Under the pieces are notes generated by a model. The model had not been told where the DNA came from and searched no databases. It worked only from the letters and a program-made list of their open reading frames with translations. A DNA stretch of 64,000 nt from the NCBI RefSeq assembly GCF_000784735.1, contig NZ_JSYG01000020.1:31110-95109 (forward strand), given 5' to 3'. This DNA comes from Dickeya undicola. Lineage in GTDB: Bacteria > Pseudomonadota > Gammaproteobacteria > Enterobacterales > Enterobacteriaceae. The translations under genes were made by a program, and so were the position numbers. Shown here piece by piece: positions 1 to 10,525 of this stretch; within the stretch, counting starts at the first letter, position 1; the number at the start of each line of letters is the position of its first letter.

Positions 1-71
1 TATATTTTCCCCATTAGTTACAATGGGATGAAATATTATCGGAAAAGTCTTAGTTATTAGGGGGGAGATAT

Positions 72-106
72 TGAGAAAGAAAAACCGGATATTTCTACCC
101 GGTTTC
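72..106 (-). terminator. Terminator after gnd
   Basis: On the minus strand a 7-bp stem (AAACCGG paired with CCGGTTT, 10-base loop) is followed by a T-rich run (TTTTTCTTTCTC). It begins about 25 bases after the gnd stop codon and probably ends the gnd transcript. Nothing coding is seen between it and the left edge of the window. Confidence 0.6.
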
Positions 107-131
107 AGAATATGAAAAACGTTTCAGAATA

Positions 132-1538
132 TTATTCCAGCCATTCGGTGTGGAATACGCCTTCTTTATCAATACGCTTATAGGTATGTGCGCCGAAATA
201 ATCGCGCTGGGCCTGAATCAGGTTAGCCGGTAATACCGCGGAACGGTAACTGTCATAATAGGCAATCGCCGCTGAGAAGGTCGGGGTCGGGATCCCCTGC
301 TGTACCGCATAGGACACCACGTCACGCAGCGCCTGCTGGTATTCGTCGGCTATCTGACGGAAGTAAGGTGCCAGCAGCAGGTTGGCGATATCGGCGTTCT
401 CGGAGTAAGCATCGGTGATCTTTTGCAGGAACTGAGCACGGATGATGCAACCAGCACGGAAAATCTTGGCGATTTCGCCGTAGTTCAGGCTCCAGTTGTT
501 TTCGTCTGACGCCGCTTTCAACTGAGAGAAACCCTGCGCGTAGGAAACGATTTTGCCCAGATACAGCGCGCGACGCACTTTTTCAACGAACTCGGCTTTG
601 TCGCCGCTGAACGCCTGAGCAACCGGGCCACTCAGCACTTTCGATGCCGCCACACGCTGGTTCTTCAGCGAGGACAGGTAACGGGCAAACACCGATTCGG
701 TAATCAGCGACAGCGGTTCGCCCAGATCCAGCGAGCTTTGGCTGGTCCACTTACCGGTGCCTTTGTTGGCAGCTTCGTCCAGAATCACGTCGACCAGGTA
801 TTTACCCTCTTCGTCTTTCTTGGTGAAGATATCAGCCGTGATTTCAATCAGGTAGCTGCTCAGCTCGCCCTTGTTCCACTCGGAGAAGGTGCTCGCCAGT
901 TCTTCGTTGGAAAGCCCAAGCGCCTGCTTGAGCAGCGCGTAAGCTTCAGCGATCAACTGCATGTCGCCGTACTCGATACCATTGTGCACCATTTTCACAT
1001 AGTGACCGGCACCGTCAGCGCCAATGTAGGTGACGCAAGGCTCGCCTTCAGCACGGGCTGCAATCTGCTCCAGAATCGGCGCAACCAGCTCATACGCCTC
1101 TTTCTGACCGCCAGGCATGATGGACGGGCCTTTCAGCGCGCCTTCTTCACCGCCGGACACGCCGGTGCCGATGAAGTTGAAGCCTTCAGCAGACAATTCA
1201 CGGTTACGGCGGATGGTGTCTTTATAGAACGTGTTGCCGCCATCGATCAGGATGTCGCCTTTTTCCAGATACGGTTTCAGAGACTCGATCGTTTTATCCG
1301 TCGCTTCGCCTGCTTTAACCATCAACAGGATACGGCGCGGTTTTTCCAGAGATTCAACAAACTCTTCAACGGTGTAGCACGGCACCAGTTTTTTTCCTGG
1401 GTTCTCTGCAATCACCTCATCCGTTTTGTCTGCGGAACGGTTAAAGACGGAAACGGTATAGCCACGGCTTTCAATGTTCAGCGCCAGATTGCGCCCCATT
1501 ACCGCCATACCGACAACGCCAATTTGCTGTTTGGACAT
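132..1538 (-). CDS. gnd: 6-phosphogluconate dehydrogenase, decarboxylating
   Basis: Cytoplasmic enzyme of the oxidative pentose phosphate pathway. It converts 6-phosphogluconate and NADP+ to ribulose 5-phosphate, CO2 and NADPH. The 468 residues equal the E. coli length. The N-terminus has the nucleotide-binding loop [13 protein letters not shown], and near residue 180 is the catalytic segment [16 protein letters not shown] with the Lys, His-Asn and Glu of the family. The C-terminal helical domain is complete. A GGAG sequence lies about 10 bases before the ATG. The gene is the last of the exopolysaccharide region, as in many enterobacteria, but a strong terminator after galF separates it, so it probably has its own promoter in the 294-base spacer upstream. 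Assignment is secure. Confidence 0.97.
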   Translation of the reverse strand: MSKQQIGVVGMAVMGRNLALNIESRGYTVSVFNRSADKTDEVIAENPGKKLVPCYTVEEFVESLEKPRRILLMVKAGEATDKTIESLKPYLEKGDILIDGGNTFYKDTIRRNRELSAEGFNFIGTGVSGGEEGALKGPSIMPGGQKEAYELVAPILEQIAARAEGEPCVTYIGADGAGHYVKMVHNGIEYGDMQLIAEAYALLKQALGLSNEELASTFSEWNKGELSSYLIEITADIFTKKDEEGKYLVDVILDEAANKGTGKWTSQSSLDLGEPLSLITESVFARYLSSLKNQRVAASKVLSGPVAQAFSGDKAEFVEKVRRALYLGKIVSYAQGFSQLKAASDENNWSLNYGEIAKIFRAGCIIRAQFLQKITDAYSENADIANLLLAPYFRQIADEYQQALRDVVSYAVQQGIPTPTFSAAIAYYDSYRSAVLPANLIQAQRDYFGAHTYKRIDKEGVFHTEWLE

Positions 1539-1786
1539 TAAAACAACTCCTGTCTGAAGGTAACCTGCCTGCGGCTGACTGCGCCTCAGGCAACAAAAAG
1601 CTGGCTGACATGGTAACCCAGCTAACGTCTGAGTGGGTAGTTATTGGTGCGACAGGACAGTACTGGTACGACAGGGCAGTTGCAGGCGTTCTACGAATGA
1701 GGCCGGTCTGGTGGAGAGCAAACAAAAAATGATGCGATTAATTACCATGATAGTAATTTTACTAATAACGATCTGAACAATGGTCA
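1539..1786 (-). promoter_or_regulatory. gnd upstream spacer, promoter region
   Basis: This spacer between gnd and the galF terminator should contain the gnd promoter, since the terminator makes read-through unlikely. The part far from gnd is AT-rich. It contains a 15-base imperfect palindrome, TTACCATGATAGTAA, at 1742-1756. I could not choose a confident -10/-35 pair. No open frame here looks real. Confidence 0.35.
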
Positions 1787-1819
1787 GAAAAAACCCGATA
1801 ACACCGAGGTGTTATCGGG
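1787..1819 (-). terminator. Strong terminator after galF
   Basis: On the minus strand a GC-rich stem of 11-12 bp (1794-1805 with 1808-1819, minimal loop) is followed directly by six T residues. It starts about 14 bases after the galF stop codon. It marks the end of the exopolysaccharide transcript and isolates gnd. Confidence 0.85.
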
Positions 1820-1832
1820 CATGACGCACTGA

Positions 1833-2732
1833 TTAATATTTTTCCAGCAGCGCTTTGATTTTGGTTTTGAACGCACCACCCAGTTCCGGATTACGCAGAC
1901 CGTAGGACACGAATGCCTGCACATAACCCATCTTACGGCCACAGTTGAAGCTACGGCCCGCCATTTGAACGGCATCAACCTGCTGGGTTTTGATAAGCTC
2001 AGCGATGGCATCGGTCAACTGGATACGGCCCCACGCGCCCGCCAGGGTGTTTTCCAGAATCGGCCAGGCTTCGGCAGTCAGGACATAACGCCCAACGGCA
2101 GACAGGTCCGACCCTTCCACCGGTGCCAGTTCCGGCTTCTCGATCATGGAGGTGATCGCCGACGCGTCGCCCGCCTGATTCAAGGCACTCTCACATTCCA
2201 CGATGGAATATTCCGGCAGCACCTCGTACGGACGGTGTTTTACCAGCACCTGGCTATGACCGGTCTGTTCAAAACGAGAAATCAGCAACGCCAGATTGTC
2301 TTTCGACTGATCCGCAGAAGCGTCGTCCATCACCACATCCGGCAGAACCACCACAAACGGCGAGTTGCCGACAATTGGGTGAGCACAGGACACCGCGTGC
2401 CCCAGGCCCAGCGTCTGCCCCTGACGCACGTTCATGATGGTCACGCCCGGCGGGCAAATGGACTGTACTTCCGCCAGCAACTGACGTTTGGCGCGCTCTT
2501 CCAGCATCGACTCCAGCTCGAAAGAGGTATCAAAATGGTTTTCAATGGCGTTTTTAGAGGCGTGCGTCACCAGCACGATCTCTTTAATTCCCGCATTGAC
2601 GCACTCGTTGACAATCTTTTCGATTACCGGCCGGTCAACCAATGGAAGCATCTCTTTGGGAATCGCTTTGGTAACCGGTAACAAGTTCATCCCTAAACCG
2701 GCAACAGGGATAATCGCTTTTAATGCTGTCAT
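1833..2732 (-). CDS. galF: GalF-type UTP-glucose-1-phosphate uridylyltransferase family protein
   Basis: Member of the GalU/GalF nucleotidyltransferase family, which forms UDP-glucose from UTP and glucose 1-phosphate. The start loop reads [19 protein letters not shown]. GalU has GTR at that point, whereas GalF of E. coli has GMH, so GMN and the position beside the polysaccharide genes indicate GalF. The rest fits the family well ([20 protein letters not shown], the VVVLPDV strand, [14 protein letters not shown]). GalF is regarded as weakly active or as a modulator of GalU, which is family knowledge. The start chosen is the internal ATG at 2732 (299 residues), because it has a GAGAG sequence eight bases upstream and matches E. 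coli length; an in-frame ATG lies seven codons earlier. It follows ugd by 83 bases, and a strong terminator closes the unit. Confidence 0.9.
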   Translation of the reverse strand: MTALKAIIPVAGLGMNLLPVTKAIPKEMLPLVDRPVIEKIVNECVNAGIKEIVLVTHASKNAIENHFDTSFELESMLEERAKRQLLAEVQSICPPGVTIMNVRQGQTLGLGHAVSCAHPIVGNSPFVVVLPDVVMDDASADQSKDNLALLISRFEQTGHSQVLVKHRPYEVLPEYSIVECESALNQAGDASAITSMIEKPELAPVEGSDLSAVGRYVLTAEAWPILENTLAGAWGRIQLTDAIAELIKTQQVDAVQMAGRSFNCGRKMGYVQAFVSYGLRNPELGGAFKTKIKALLEKY

Positions 2733-2815
2733 TTCGTGTTCTCTCAAAAACATGCTGCTGTTTGCCGCGACGACAAAGACCGCGCCACATTAATTTTTCT
2801 GACGCCAGAATACAC

Positions 2816-3982
2816 CTAATCAGCGCCGAAGAGATCGCGGGTATACACTTTTTCCATTACATCAGACAATTCCGGTGCCATTCGGTTCGACAGAATCACA
2901 TCAGACATCTGTTTGAACTCGTCCAGGCTGTGAATCACGCGGGAACGGAAGAACTCAGACTCTTTCAGCGCAGGTTCATACACCACCACGTCGATTCCTT
3001 TCGCCTTGATGCGCTTCATTACCCCCTGAATCGCGGAAGCACGGAAGTTATCGGACCCGGTTTTCATCACCAAGCGGTAGATACCCACCACTTTCGGACT
3101 CCGCCTGATCACAGAGTCAGCGATGAAGTCCTTGCGAGTGGTGTTGGCGTCGACAATCGCCCGAATCAGGTTGTTCGGCACCGATTCATAGTTAGCCAAC
3201 AGCTGTTTGGTATCTTTCGGCAGGCAATAGCCGCCATAGCCAAATGACGGGTTGTTGTAGTGCTGACCGATACGTGGGTCCAGCCCAACACCTTCGATGA
3301 TCTGTTTACTGTCCAGCCCCAGCGTCTGGGCGTAGGTATCCAGCTCGTTAAAGTAGGCTACACGCATCGCCAGATAAGTATTGGCGAACAGTTTGATCGC
3401 TTCGGCTTCGGTTAGACCAGTAAACAGCACCGGGATATTGGTTTTGATAGCCCCTTCCACCAGCAGACGGGCAAAACGTTCAGCTCGTTCAGAGCGCTCG
3501 CCGACCACGATACGGGACGGATACAGGTTGTCGTACAGTGCGCGGCCTTCACGCAGGAACTCCGGCGAGAAGATGATATTTTCAGTGCCGAACTGCTCGC
3601 GAACCTGCGCGGTATATCCCACCGGGATGGTGGATTTGATAATCATCACCGCATTCGGATTCACTTCCAGCACTTTGCTGATCACCGCTTCCACCGAGCG
3701 AGTATTGAAGTAATTGGTTTTCGGATCGTAATCCGTTGGCGTAGCAATAATGACGAACTCCGCATCCTGATAAGCGGATACGGCATCCAGCGTGGCACGG
3801 AAATTTAGCGCCGGGTTGCGCAGATAAGCTTCGATTTCCTTATCCACGATGGGGGAGATGCCTTTGTTGAGCATATCCACTTTCTCGGCAACGATATCCA
3901 CCGCGACCACTTCATTATGCTGCGCCAGCAGCATGGCGTTGGACAAGCCAACATAACCTGTACCCGCAATTGCAATTTTCAT
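2816..3982 (-). CDS. ugd: UDP-glucose 6-dehydrogenase
   Basis: Oxidises UDP-glucose to UDP-glucuronate with two NAD+ in the cytoplasm, giving the acidic sugar donor for exopolysaccharide. The N-terminal Rossmann loop is [14 protein letters not shown]. The catalytic cysteine lies in [16 protein letters not shown] near residue 250. The C-terminal UDP-binding domain is present. Starting at the second of two adjacent ATGs gives 388 residues, the E. coli length. Immediately downstream is galF and upstream the epimerase that can act on its product, so the three genes form a UDP-sugar block. The 174 bases between it and the epimerase hold a palindromic intergenic repeat rather than a terminator. Confidence 0.95.
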   Translation of the reverse strand: MKIAIAGTGYVGLSNAMLLAQHNEVVAVDIVAEKVDMLNKGISPIVDKEIEAYLRNPALNFRATLDAVSAYQDAEFVIIATPTDYDPKTNYFNTRSVEAVISKVLEVNPNAVMIIKSTIPVGYTAQVREQFGTENIIFSPEFLREGRALYDNLYPSRIVVGERSERAERFARLLVEGAIKTNIPVLFTGLTEAEAIKLFANTYLAMRVAYFNELDTYAQTLGLDSKQIIEGVGLDPRIGQHYNNPSFGYGGYCLPKDTKQLLANYESVPNNLIRAIVDANTTRKDFIADSVIRRSPKVVGIYRLVMKTGSDNFRASAIQGVMKRIKAKGIDVVVYEPALKESEFFRSRVIHSLDEFKQMSDVILSNRMAPELSDVMEKVYTRDLFGAD

Positions 3983-4084
3983 CATCTGTCCACATTCATC
4001 CTACGGGGTAACACACTGTACCCGTCACAGAACAATAGCAAAGCCGCAGAGACGTCCGCTGCGTAATGCCGTCTGTACCCAACA

Positions 4085-4138
4085 GACTTCAAGTTGCAGG
4101 GGCATCAGCTTGCCTGCAGCGCGAAGTATTGTGGGTAT
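4085..4138. repeat. Dispersed palindromic intergenic repeat, copy 1
   Basis: CTTCAAGTTGCAGG at 4087-4100 is answered by CCTGCAGCGCGAAG at 4113-4126, then GTATTGTGGGTAT. The arms form an imperfect hairpin. The same arms, with variations, occur at 9191-9251 and 11491-11563, always between genes. Similar short elements with a 'tacttcaagttgcag' arm are common between genes of enterobacteria (established knowledge). Their role is unknown; they may stabilise mRNA ends. Confidence 0.65.
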
Positions 4139-4156
4139 CAATTCGCTTTATTTCGT

Positions 4157-5164
4157 TCAGGCTTGATAGAAATCCCGATACCAGTCCACGAAGGCCTGTA
4201 CCCCTTTTTCTACCCCTACCTGTGGTCGATAGCCTGTCACAGCGAACAGGTCGCTGGTATCGGCATAGGTCTGATAAACGTCGCCAGCTTGCATCGGCAT
4301 GAAGTTTTTCACGGCCTCTCGTCCCAACGCCGACTCCAGCGCGGTCACAAAATCCATCAGCCGCACCGGGCTGCCGTGACCGATATTGTAGAGTTGGTAC
4401 GGCGCGGAACTGGTGGCCGCTGAACCGGCTTCCACTGTCCAGTCGGCATGGCGTTCCGGAATCTGATCCACCATACGCAACATGCCTTCCACAATGTCGG
4501 TGACATAGGTGAAATCACGCCACATGTCACCCTGATTGTAGATATCGATCGGTTCACCAGCCAGAATCCGGCGGGTAAACTTGAACAGCGCCATGTCCGG
4601 ACGCCCCCACGGCCCATACACTGTGAAGAAGCGCAGCCCAGTGGTCGGCAGGTCATACAGATGCGAATAGGAGTGCGCCATCAGTTCATTCGATTTCTTG
4701 GTCGCGGCGTACAGCGAGATCGGGTGGTCGGTCGAGTCGGCGGTGGCGAACGGCGTTTTGCTGTTCAACCCGTACACCGAGCTGGAAGAGGCGTAAATCA
4801 GGTGACCGACGCCGTTATGACGGCACCCTTCCAGCACATTCAGGTGGCCTATCAGGTTGCTTTGTGCATACACCATCGGGTTTTCCAGCGAATAACGCAC
4901 CCCGGCCTGCGCGGCGAGATGGATAACGCGCTCGAATTTTTCCGCCGCGAACAACGCCGCCATCGCCTGGCTATCTTCAATATCTATCCGCTCAAAATGG
5001 AACCCAGGCAGCGCGCGCAGTTTCGCCAGCCGCGCTTCCTTGAGCGATACTTCATAATAGCTGTTGAGGTTGTCTATCCCCACCACCGTATGGCCAGCAG
5101 CGCAGAGTGACTGACAGGTATAGAAGCCGATAAAGCCGGCCGCGCCGGTAACAAGAAATTTCAT
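4157..5164 (-). CDS. UDP-glucuronate 4-epimerase (NAD-dependent epimerase/dehydratase)
   Basis: Short-chain dehydrogenase/reductase of 335 residues resembling Klebsiella Uge and other enzymes that interconvert UDP-glucuronate and UDP-galacturonate. The N-terminal NAD loop is VTGAAGFIGFYTCQSL. The catalytic Ser-Tyr-Lys set is seen in YASSSSVYG (around residue 125) and LYAATKKSNE (around 150). Other family signatures are QAGVRYSLENP and GPWGRPDMALFKF. It sits next to ugd, which makes its likely substrate, and is cotranscribed with cpsG (105-base gap). Substrate choice between glucuronate and other UDP-sugars is inference from similarity and neighbours. Confidence 0.85.
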   Translation of the reverse strand: MKFLVTGAAGFIGFYTCQSLCAAGHTVVGIDNLNSYYEVSLKEARLAKLRALPGFHFERIDIEDSQAMAALFAAEKFERVIHLAAQAGVRYSLENPMVYAQSNLIGHLNVLEGCRHNGVGHLIYASSSSVYGLNSKTPFATADSTDHPISLYAATKKSNELMAHSYSHLYDLPTTGLRFFTVYGPWGRPDMALFKFTRRILAGEPIDIYNQGDMWRDFTYVTDIVEGMLRMVDQIPERHADWTVEAGSAATSSAPYQLYNIGHGSPVRLMDFVTALESALGREAVKNFMPMQAGDVYQTYADTSDLFAVTGYRPQVGVEKGVQAFVDWYRDFYQA

Positions 5165-5269
5165 TCAGGAACTCTTAACGTGACTTGAATGGCGGAGATA
5201 ATACCATCCACCGCCCTGATTCAGCACCCGCTAACCACTGAAAACATGCAGAGGGTGCCAGAGATCGCC

Positions 5270-6643
5270 TCAACACTGACGCAACAGCGCCAGAATCGTA
5301 CGGGTTTTTTCCTCCATCAGTCGGGGATTCTGTCGCGACTCCACATTAAGCCGGACCACCGGTTCGGTGTTGGAACTGCGCAGATTAAAACGCCAGTCGG
5401 CAAACGTCAGGCTGATACCGTCGGTTTCATCCACCGCCAGCGCCTGTGGCTCCCAGGCGGCGCGCACACGGGCAATCGCCGCAACCGGGTCAGTCAGCAA
5501 GGAATTGATCTCACCAGACGCGGGATACGCCAGCATACGCTCGCTGACCAGTTGCGACAGTGAGCGCCCACGCACCCCGATCAATTCCGCCACCAACAGC
5601 CACGGGATCATGCCGGAATCACAATAGGCGAACGACCGGAAGTAGTGATGTGCGCTCATTTCACCGCCGTAAATGGCGTCCTCCTTGCGCATCCGTTCCT
5701 TGATAAACGCATGACCGGTTTTTGACATCACCGGATTTCCACCTTTGCCGGTAACGATATCCACCGTGTTCCAGGTCAGACGCGGATCATGAATAATGGT
5801 CGACCCCGGAGCCTTGTTCAGAAAGGACTCGGCCAACAGCCCGACAATGTAGTACCCCTCGATAAAGCGCCCCTGGTGATCAAACAGGAAGCAGCGGTCA
5901 AAATCACCGTCGAACGCCACACCGAAATCCGCCTGATGTTCAACTACCGCCCGAGCCGTATCCGCCCGGCATTCCGGCAACAGCGGATTGGGAATACCGT
6001 TAGGGAACGTGCCGTCCGGCTGATGGTGGACCTTGATAAAGGACACCGGCGCGCCATGACGACACAGCTCCGCTTCCAGCGCATCCACGACGTGACCAGC
6101 AGCACCGTTCCCACTGTTGATGACGATTTTTATCGGCGTCAGGTTGCGCGGGTTGATATACGACATCAGGTGTGCGATGTACGGTTTCAGCACGGCCAGT
6201 GTCTCATAGCGCCCGCGGCGTTGCGGGTCAGCGGGCGCAAAGCGGTTTTCCTCCGCTAAACGCTGGATGTCCTTCAGTCCGCTATCACCGCTGATGGGCT
6301 GAGAACCGGCGCGCACCAGCTTCATCCCATTGTAATTAATGGGGTTGTGGCTGGCGGTGACCTCTATACCGCCGTCCATCTCGAAATGAAACGTAGCGAA
6401 ATAGACTTCTTCGGTGCCGGACAGGCCGATGTCATACACGTCGACTCCGGCGTCGCGCAGGCCATCGGCTAGCGCTCGCTTCAATGTTTCGCTGGTCAGC
6501 CGAACATCGCCCCCTACCACCACGCGCGCAGGTTGAATCACCTCAGCGTAGGCGCGCCCGATACGGTAGGCGATATCTTCATTCAGTTCGGTTCCCAGTT
6601 CACCGCGAATATCATAGGCTTTAAAACAGGTTAATGCGGGCAT
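5270..6643 (-). CDS. cpsG: Phosphomannomutase
   Basis: Alpha-D-phosphohexomutase that converts mannose 6-phosphate to mannose 1-phosphate for GDP-mannose synthesis. Domain 1 carries the phosphoserine loop [15 protein letters not shown] near residue 95. The magnesium loop DGDFDRCF is near 245, the sugar-binding [11 protein letters not shown] near 325, and the phosphate-binding [12 protein letters not shown] near the C-terminus. The start at 6643 is preferred (457 residues, against 456 in E. coli CpsG) because an AAGGGAGAAGGA stretch precedes it. The longer frame would run into cpsB. It lies 13 bases after cpsB, so the two are cotranscribed. Confidence 0.95.
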   Translation of the reverse strand: MPALTCFKAYDIRGELGTELNEDIAYRIGRAYAEVIQPARVVVGGDVRLTSETLKRALADGLRDAGVDVYDIGLSGTEEVYFATFHFEMDGGIEVTASHNPINYNGMKLVRAGSQPISGDSGLKDIQRLAEENRFAPADPQRRGRYETLAVLKPYIAHLMSYINPRNLTPIKIVINSGNGAAGHVVDALEAELCRHGAPVSFIKVHHQPDGTFPNGIPNPLLPECRADTARAVVEHQADFGVAFDGDFDRCFLFDHQGRFIEGYYIVGLLAESFLNKAPGSTIIHDPRLTWNTVDIVTGKGGNPVMSKTGHAFIKERMRKEDAIYGGEMSAHHYFRSFAYCDSGMIPWLLVAELIGVRGRSLSQLVSERMLAYPASGEINSLLTDPVAAIARVRAAWEPQALAVDETDGISLTFADWRFNLRSSNTEPVVRLNVESRQNPRLMEEKTRTILALLRQC

Positions 6644-6656
6644 TGTCCTTCTCCCT

Positions 6657-8084
6657 TCATACCCGACCATAGCGGTCATGCAAACGGACGATGTCGTCCT
6701 CTTCCAGGTAATGGCCTGAGCGAACCTCGATTACCACGAGGTCAATAAGGCCAGGATTTTCCAGCGAGTGCACGGCGCCGGGCGGAATAAAGGTGGACTG
6801 GTTTTCCGCTAAAAAGTAGGTCTTGTCATCCACCTGAACCCTGGCGGTCCCCGCCAGTACCACCCAATGCTCAGCACGGTGAAAATGCTGTTGCAGCGAC
6901 AGCCCCTGACCGGGGTGTACGACCAGCTTTTTCACCCGATAGTGTTCACCGGTATCGATATTGCTGCTCTTGCCCCAGGGCCGAAACGACTCGGTATGAT
7001 CGCGGAACTGGTGCCGGTTTTGCGCTTTCAGGCGCTCCACCACTTTCTTGACGTCTTGCGCTCGTTCTTTAGCGGCGACCAGCAACGCATCGCCGGTGTT
7101 GACGATGATGGCGTCGTCGATACCGATGGTTGCCACCAGCGACGACGTTGAGGAAACGTAGTTGTTGTTGCTATCCAGCGTCATGACATCCCCTACCGTC
7201 ACGTTGCCCTGTGCATCTTTTTCCGACACTTCCCACAGCGACGACCAGGAGCCGACATCGCTCCAGCCAGCATCAAACGCAATGACCACCGCATCACGGG
7301 TTTTCTCCATCACGGCATAGTCGATGGAGTCACTGGGGCAGTCGGTAAACGCGCGCGACTCCACCCGAATAAAGTCCATATCACGCTGGCTGCGCGCCAT
7401 CGCCACACGGGTCAGCTCGTAGATATCGGGCTGGTTCTGTTGCAGTTCCTCCAGATATTTCGCCGCACGGAACAGGAACATTCCGCTGTTCCAGCAATAC
7501 GCGCCGGACTTCAGGTAACGCTCGGCCGTCGCCAAATCCGGTTTTTCCACGAATTCGTCTACCATGAAGCCACCACCAGGCAACGCGCCGCCCGTCTTGA
7601 TGTAGCCATAACCGGTTTCGGGGCACTCAGGTACGATGCCGAAGGTCACCAGCTTACCGTCCTCGGCATAGGGCAATGCCTGACGAATCGCCTGATGAAA
7701 ATTATCGGTTTTGCTGATCAGATGATCGGCGGCCAGCACCAGCAGCAGGCTGTCCGGATCGGTCTTGACACTCAGGTGGGCTGCGAGCGCAATCGCTGGA
7801 GCGGTATTCCGACCAACCGGCTCCAGAATGATGTTGCCCCCCAGTTGCTGTTGCTCACGCAACTGTTCCGCCACCAGAAAACGGTGATCCTCATTGCAGA
7901 TAACCAACGGTCGTTGTTGCGCCAGAAACGACAATCCCTGCAACCGTGCCAGAGTGTTTTGCAGCAAGCTATGGTTGCTCTCATCACCTAATGGCAGAAA
8001 CTGCTTGGGAAACAGCTCACGCGACAACGGCCATAAGCGGCTGCCGCTACCGCCAGCCATAACGACAGGAATAACGTTAGACAT
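6657..8084 (-). CDS. cpsB: Mannose-1-phosphate guanylyltransferase
   Basis: Makes GDP-mannose from mannose 1-phosphate and GTP. Residues 1-340 are the nucleotidyltransferase domain with the signature [20 protein letters not shown] and the FVEKPD motif. The last 120 residues form a cupin domain ([19 protein letters not shown]), the architecture of ManC/CpsB and type II phosphomannose isomerase fusions. The start at 8084 (475 residues) has AAGGTG upstream and the expected MSNVIPV opening; 21 extra codons upstream in frame are unlike the family. Together with cpsG it supplies GDP-mannose. No gmd or fcl gene is seen, so GDP-fucose is not made from this cluster. Confidence 0.95.
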   Translation of the reverse strand: MSNVIPVVMAGGSGSRLWPLSRELFPKQFLPLGDESNHSLLQNTLARLQGLSFLAQQRPLVICNEDHRFLVAEQLREQQQLGGNIILEPVGRNTAPAIALAAHLSVKTDPDSLLLVLAADHLISKTDNFHQAIRQALPYAEDGKLVTFGIVPECPETGYGYIKTGGALPGGGFMVDEFVEKPDLATAERYLKSGAYCWNSGMFLFRAAKYLEELQQNQPDIYELTRVAMARSQRDMDFIRVESRAFTDCPSDSIDYAVMEKTRDAVVIAFDAGWSDVGSWSSLWEVSEKDAQGNVTVGDVMTLDSNNNYVSSTSSLVATIGIDDAIIVNTGDALLVAAKERAQDVKKVVERLKAQNRHQFRDHTESFRPWGKSSNIDTGEHYRVKKLVVHPGQGLSLQQHFHRAEHWVVLAGTARVQVDDKTYFLAENQSTFIPPGAVHSLENPGLIDLVVIEVRSGHYLEEDDIVRLHDRYGRV

Positions 8085-8250
8085 ATCGCACCTTGATAAC
8101 TCTATGACGGCTATAGACGTGTTCAACGTCATTAATGCGCTGACCATTCAATAGCCGATAATAAATTCAGTTCGCCATTTCAGGATGTAAATTTGGCGGA
8201 CACGGACCAACCCAATAGCAATTAGGCTTATCAGAAAACGTGCAAAAAAG

Positions 8251-9087
8251 TTAATTACAGCGAGGATGTTTGCCGCGAAAAAAAGCCTGTGTAGCAACCA
8301 TAACGGTTTTAAATCGTAACCGAATAAACTGTTTTAATAATCGCCAGCCAAGATGGTAATACAAATGAAACTGGGGATAGCGTCGGGCTGATATAGCCAG
8401 GTCGATCAGATTTTCTGCAATCCGGAATTCGCTTTCTTTTTTTTCCGAACGGGAAAGCCCATGCTCCAGATAGCAACTGCTTCTCAGCACAAATTGTTCA
8501 CCGGACGTGCTCATACGATGTATGCGGCGAAACACACTGACATCCACGCCGTACAGCGCGTAGTTTTCATCAAACAACGACAGGCCATGCCGTTCGAAAA
8601 CATCCCATAACCGGCGGTGGATAATCAACCCGGAACCGATGGAAAAGGCCGTCGCCGGGTCCAGATCCTGATAACTCAGTACCACTTCCCCTTTTGATAC
8701 CGGGTAATAGGTTTTGTAATTAATGCTGGAAATAATCCGCGGGCATTCAATATCTGCCTGAGTATGCTCCACCGCAAACCAGAAAGATTCATTAATAGTC
8801 GTATCATCATCCAGAATAACCCATCGCTCGACGTGCAGGTTATTGGCGATAAACCGATTATATACCTGGCTCAACGGTTGGTTTTCCAGGCAATTCACCA
8901 GCTCCACCTGTTCATAAATCGTTTTCAGCCGTAGAAAAAACCCATCTTCTTCGGAAATACGAAAAGGACCATTGTTATGAATGGTCAACTTAATAGATTT
9001 AAACGGATGCTGAATCAGCGTCTGCAAGGTTGTAGACGACTCCAGTCCCTTATTGTACAACACCACCAAAATTGCATTTTTAATCAT
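8251..9087 (-). CDS. Glycosyltransferase family 2
   Basis: A 278-residue GT-A fold enzyme predicted to add one sugar of the exopolysaccharide repeat at the inner face of the cytoplasmic membrane. The opening NAILVVLYNKGLESSTTL is a typical first strand of family 2. The nucleotide-sugar/metal site is VILDDDTTINESFW near residue 90. The segment ATAFSIGSGLIIHRRLW resembles the acceptor loop of bacterial rhamnosyltransferase-like enzymes. The sugar is not known. The gene is separated from cpsB by 166 bases and from wzx by 166 bases, the latter gap holding a palindromic repeat. It is more AT-rich than the sugar-nucleotide genes, as usual for variable polysaccharide genes. Confidence 0.75.
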   Translation of the reverse strand: MIKNAILVVLYNKGLESSTTLQTLIQHPFKSIKLTIHNNGPFRISEEDGFFLRLKTIYEQVELVNCLENQPLSQVYNRFIANNLHVERWVILDDDTTINESFWFAVEHTQADIECPRIISSINYKTYYPVSKGEVVLSYQDLDPATAFSIGSGLIIHRRLWDVFERHGLSLFDENYALYGVDVSVFRRIHRMSTSGEQFVLRSSCYLEHGLSRSEKKESEFRIAENLIDLAISARRYPQFHLYYHLGWRLLKQFIRLRFKTVMVATQAFFRGKHPRCN

Positions 9088-9190
9088 GACTCTCTCTCCT
9101 GGAAATACAGGATTGCAATGACGATTCCATTCAGATGCACAACATTCTGTATTGCATCATTAAATGCTAGCGCGGCGGTTTTACCCTAAA

Positions 9191-9251
9191 TCATTCGAGT
9201 TGCAGGGACGAGGGCAGCCAACGCCCTGCAATTTGAAGTATGACGGGTATA
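9191..9251. repeat. Dispersed palindromic intergenic repeat, copy 2
   Basis: TCATTCGAGTTGCAGGG at 9191-9207 pairs imperfectly with CCCTGCAATTTGAAGTATGA at 9224-9243, followed by CGGGTATA. It has the same arms as the copies at 4085 and 11491. It lies between wzx and the following glycosyltransferase gene. Confidence 0.7.
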
Positions 9252-9253
9252 TT

Positions 9254-10525
9254 TTATTGGGGCATCCTTAACATCCGGCTACCCAGGATATTCTTCTTCA
9301 TCACCATCACAAAGAACACCACCGTGATGATGAACTCGGTCGCGCCCACCGCAATCGCGACGCCATAAACCCCCCACCATTGGGTAAAGAAGAACAGATA
9401 GGAAAAATGGCACAGCAAACCGATGAAGTAGACCCGCTTCAGGTAACGGCTCAGCCCGGCTGGAATAATGATCAGGTTAACCAGAATGATCGACAACGAG
9501 ATAACAAACTGGGTAACGATCATGATAGTCAGCAAATGCCCAATGTCGTATTCCTTACCGAAAACCCAGTGGATAATCGGCGTTCCTACCAGCAGGTTCC
9601 CCAAAAAGGCGCTGGCGGTGAGTAAAGAAAACATCATCATGACCTTCATCAGCCTGGCCCGAATCGCCGGGTACTCTAGCCGGTTGTAAAGGCTGCAAAT
9701 GTGACTGAAATTGCCTTGTACTATCGGGTTATACAGTTGGCGCAGCACCGATGCCAGCCGATCCGCCACCGCGTAGTGCCCCAACGTGGCGTCGCCGAAC
9801 ATGAATTTGATCACTATCGGATTCAGATAAGTGAAACCCAGCGTGAACAATGACGCAGAAAAGTTATGAAAACTTTCCCGAATTTCATCGGATATCGTCT
9901 GCCGGTTTACACCGGAAAGCTGCCAGCTCACCGATTCACGGCGTTTCAACTGACACTGAATCACCAGCCCAACCAATACCGGTGGGAACAGCTGAATCAC
10001 CGACGCCAGATAAATATCTGTTGGTGCGCTTACCAGCAGGAAGATAAGCCCCAACGCCAGCGCACGGAACACCAGGTTCAGAATCGCCAGATGCGAGTTC
10101 TTCCCCAACCCCTGAAACAGCCAGGCAGCCGACAGTAACGAGCTTAGCGAAGACGCCAACCCGATAAAGAACAAGATGCCGTCTATCTTCGACTGCGCCG
10201 TCAACAGATCGACTAGCGTTCCCGCCACCATCACCACCAGAAACAGCAGTGTTTTGGCGCATTGCACATTCGAGTACAGGGTATTGATGGCCGCCATGTC
10301 GCCAGCATGGGCACTGACTTTTCTGGCGGCCGAGAAGTTAAAACCAAAATCGACAATAAACAACGCGATAAAGCTGATGGACTGGGCGTAACTCAGTTTG
10401 CCAAAGAACTCCGCACCCAGCACCCTGGCCAGATAGGGAAAGGTCGCCAGTGGCAGCAGCATATTGGAAATCTGAATAATATAGAGATAGATAACCTCGC
10501 GTTTTATTGTCTTTTTGTCACTCAT
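9254..10525 (-). CDS. wzx: Wzx flippase (polysaccharide biosynthesis membrane protein)
   Basis: A 423-residue integral membrane protein of the MOP/MATE-like superfamily. It flips undecaprenyl-diphosphate-linked repeat units across the cytoplasmic membrane. The N-terminus reads YLYIIQISNMLLPLATFPYL, then ARVLGAEFFGKLSYAQS, a classic Wzx opening. About 12 hydrophobic segments follow, the last ending in FFVMVMKK. The start at 10525 is preferred over one seven codons upstream because it overlaps the stop codon of the preceding glycosyltransferase in an ATGA junction, implying translational coupling. A Wzx normally works with a Wzy polymerase, which is not found in this window. Confidence 0.88.
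   Translation of the reverse strand: MSDKKTIKREVIYLYIIQISNMLLPLATFPYLARVLGAEFFGKLSYAQSISFIALFIVDFGFNFSAARKVSAHAGDMAAINTLYSNVQCAKTLLFLVVMVAGTLVDLLTAQSKIDGILFFIGLASSLSSLLSAAWLFQGLGKNSHLAILNLVFRALALGLIFLLVSAPTDIYLASVIQLFPPVLVGLVIQCQLKRRESVSWQLSGVNRQTISDEIRESFHNFSASLFTLGFTYLNPIVIKFMFGDATLGHYAVADRLASVLRQLYNPIVQGNFSHICSLYNRLEYPAIRARLMKVMMMFSLLTASAFLGNLLVGTPIIHWVFGKEYDIGHLLTIMIVTQFVISLSIILVNLIIIPAGLSRYLKRVYFIGLLCHFSYLFFFTQWWGVYGVAIAVGATEFIITVVFFVMVMKKNILGSRMLRMPQ

Noticed and set aside
738..1541. Long plus-strand frame of 267 codons opposite gnd
   Set aside because: It lies fully within gnd on the other strand, has no recognisable family, and its composition is what an antisense frame of a GC-rich gene gives.
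1965..2681. Plus-strand frame of 238 codons opposite galF
   Set aside because: Shadow of galF; rich in His, Arg and Gln as usual for antisense frames, with no domain signature.
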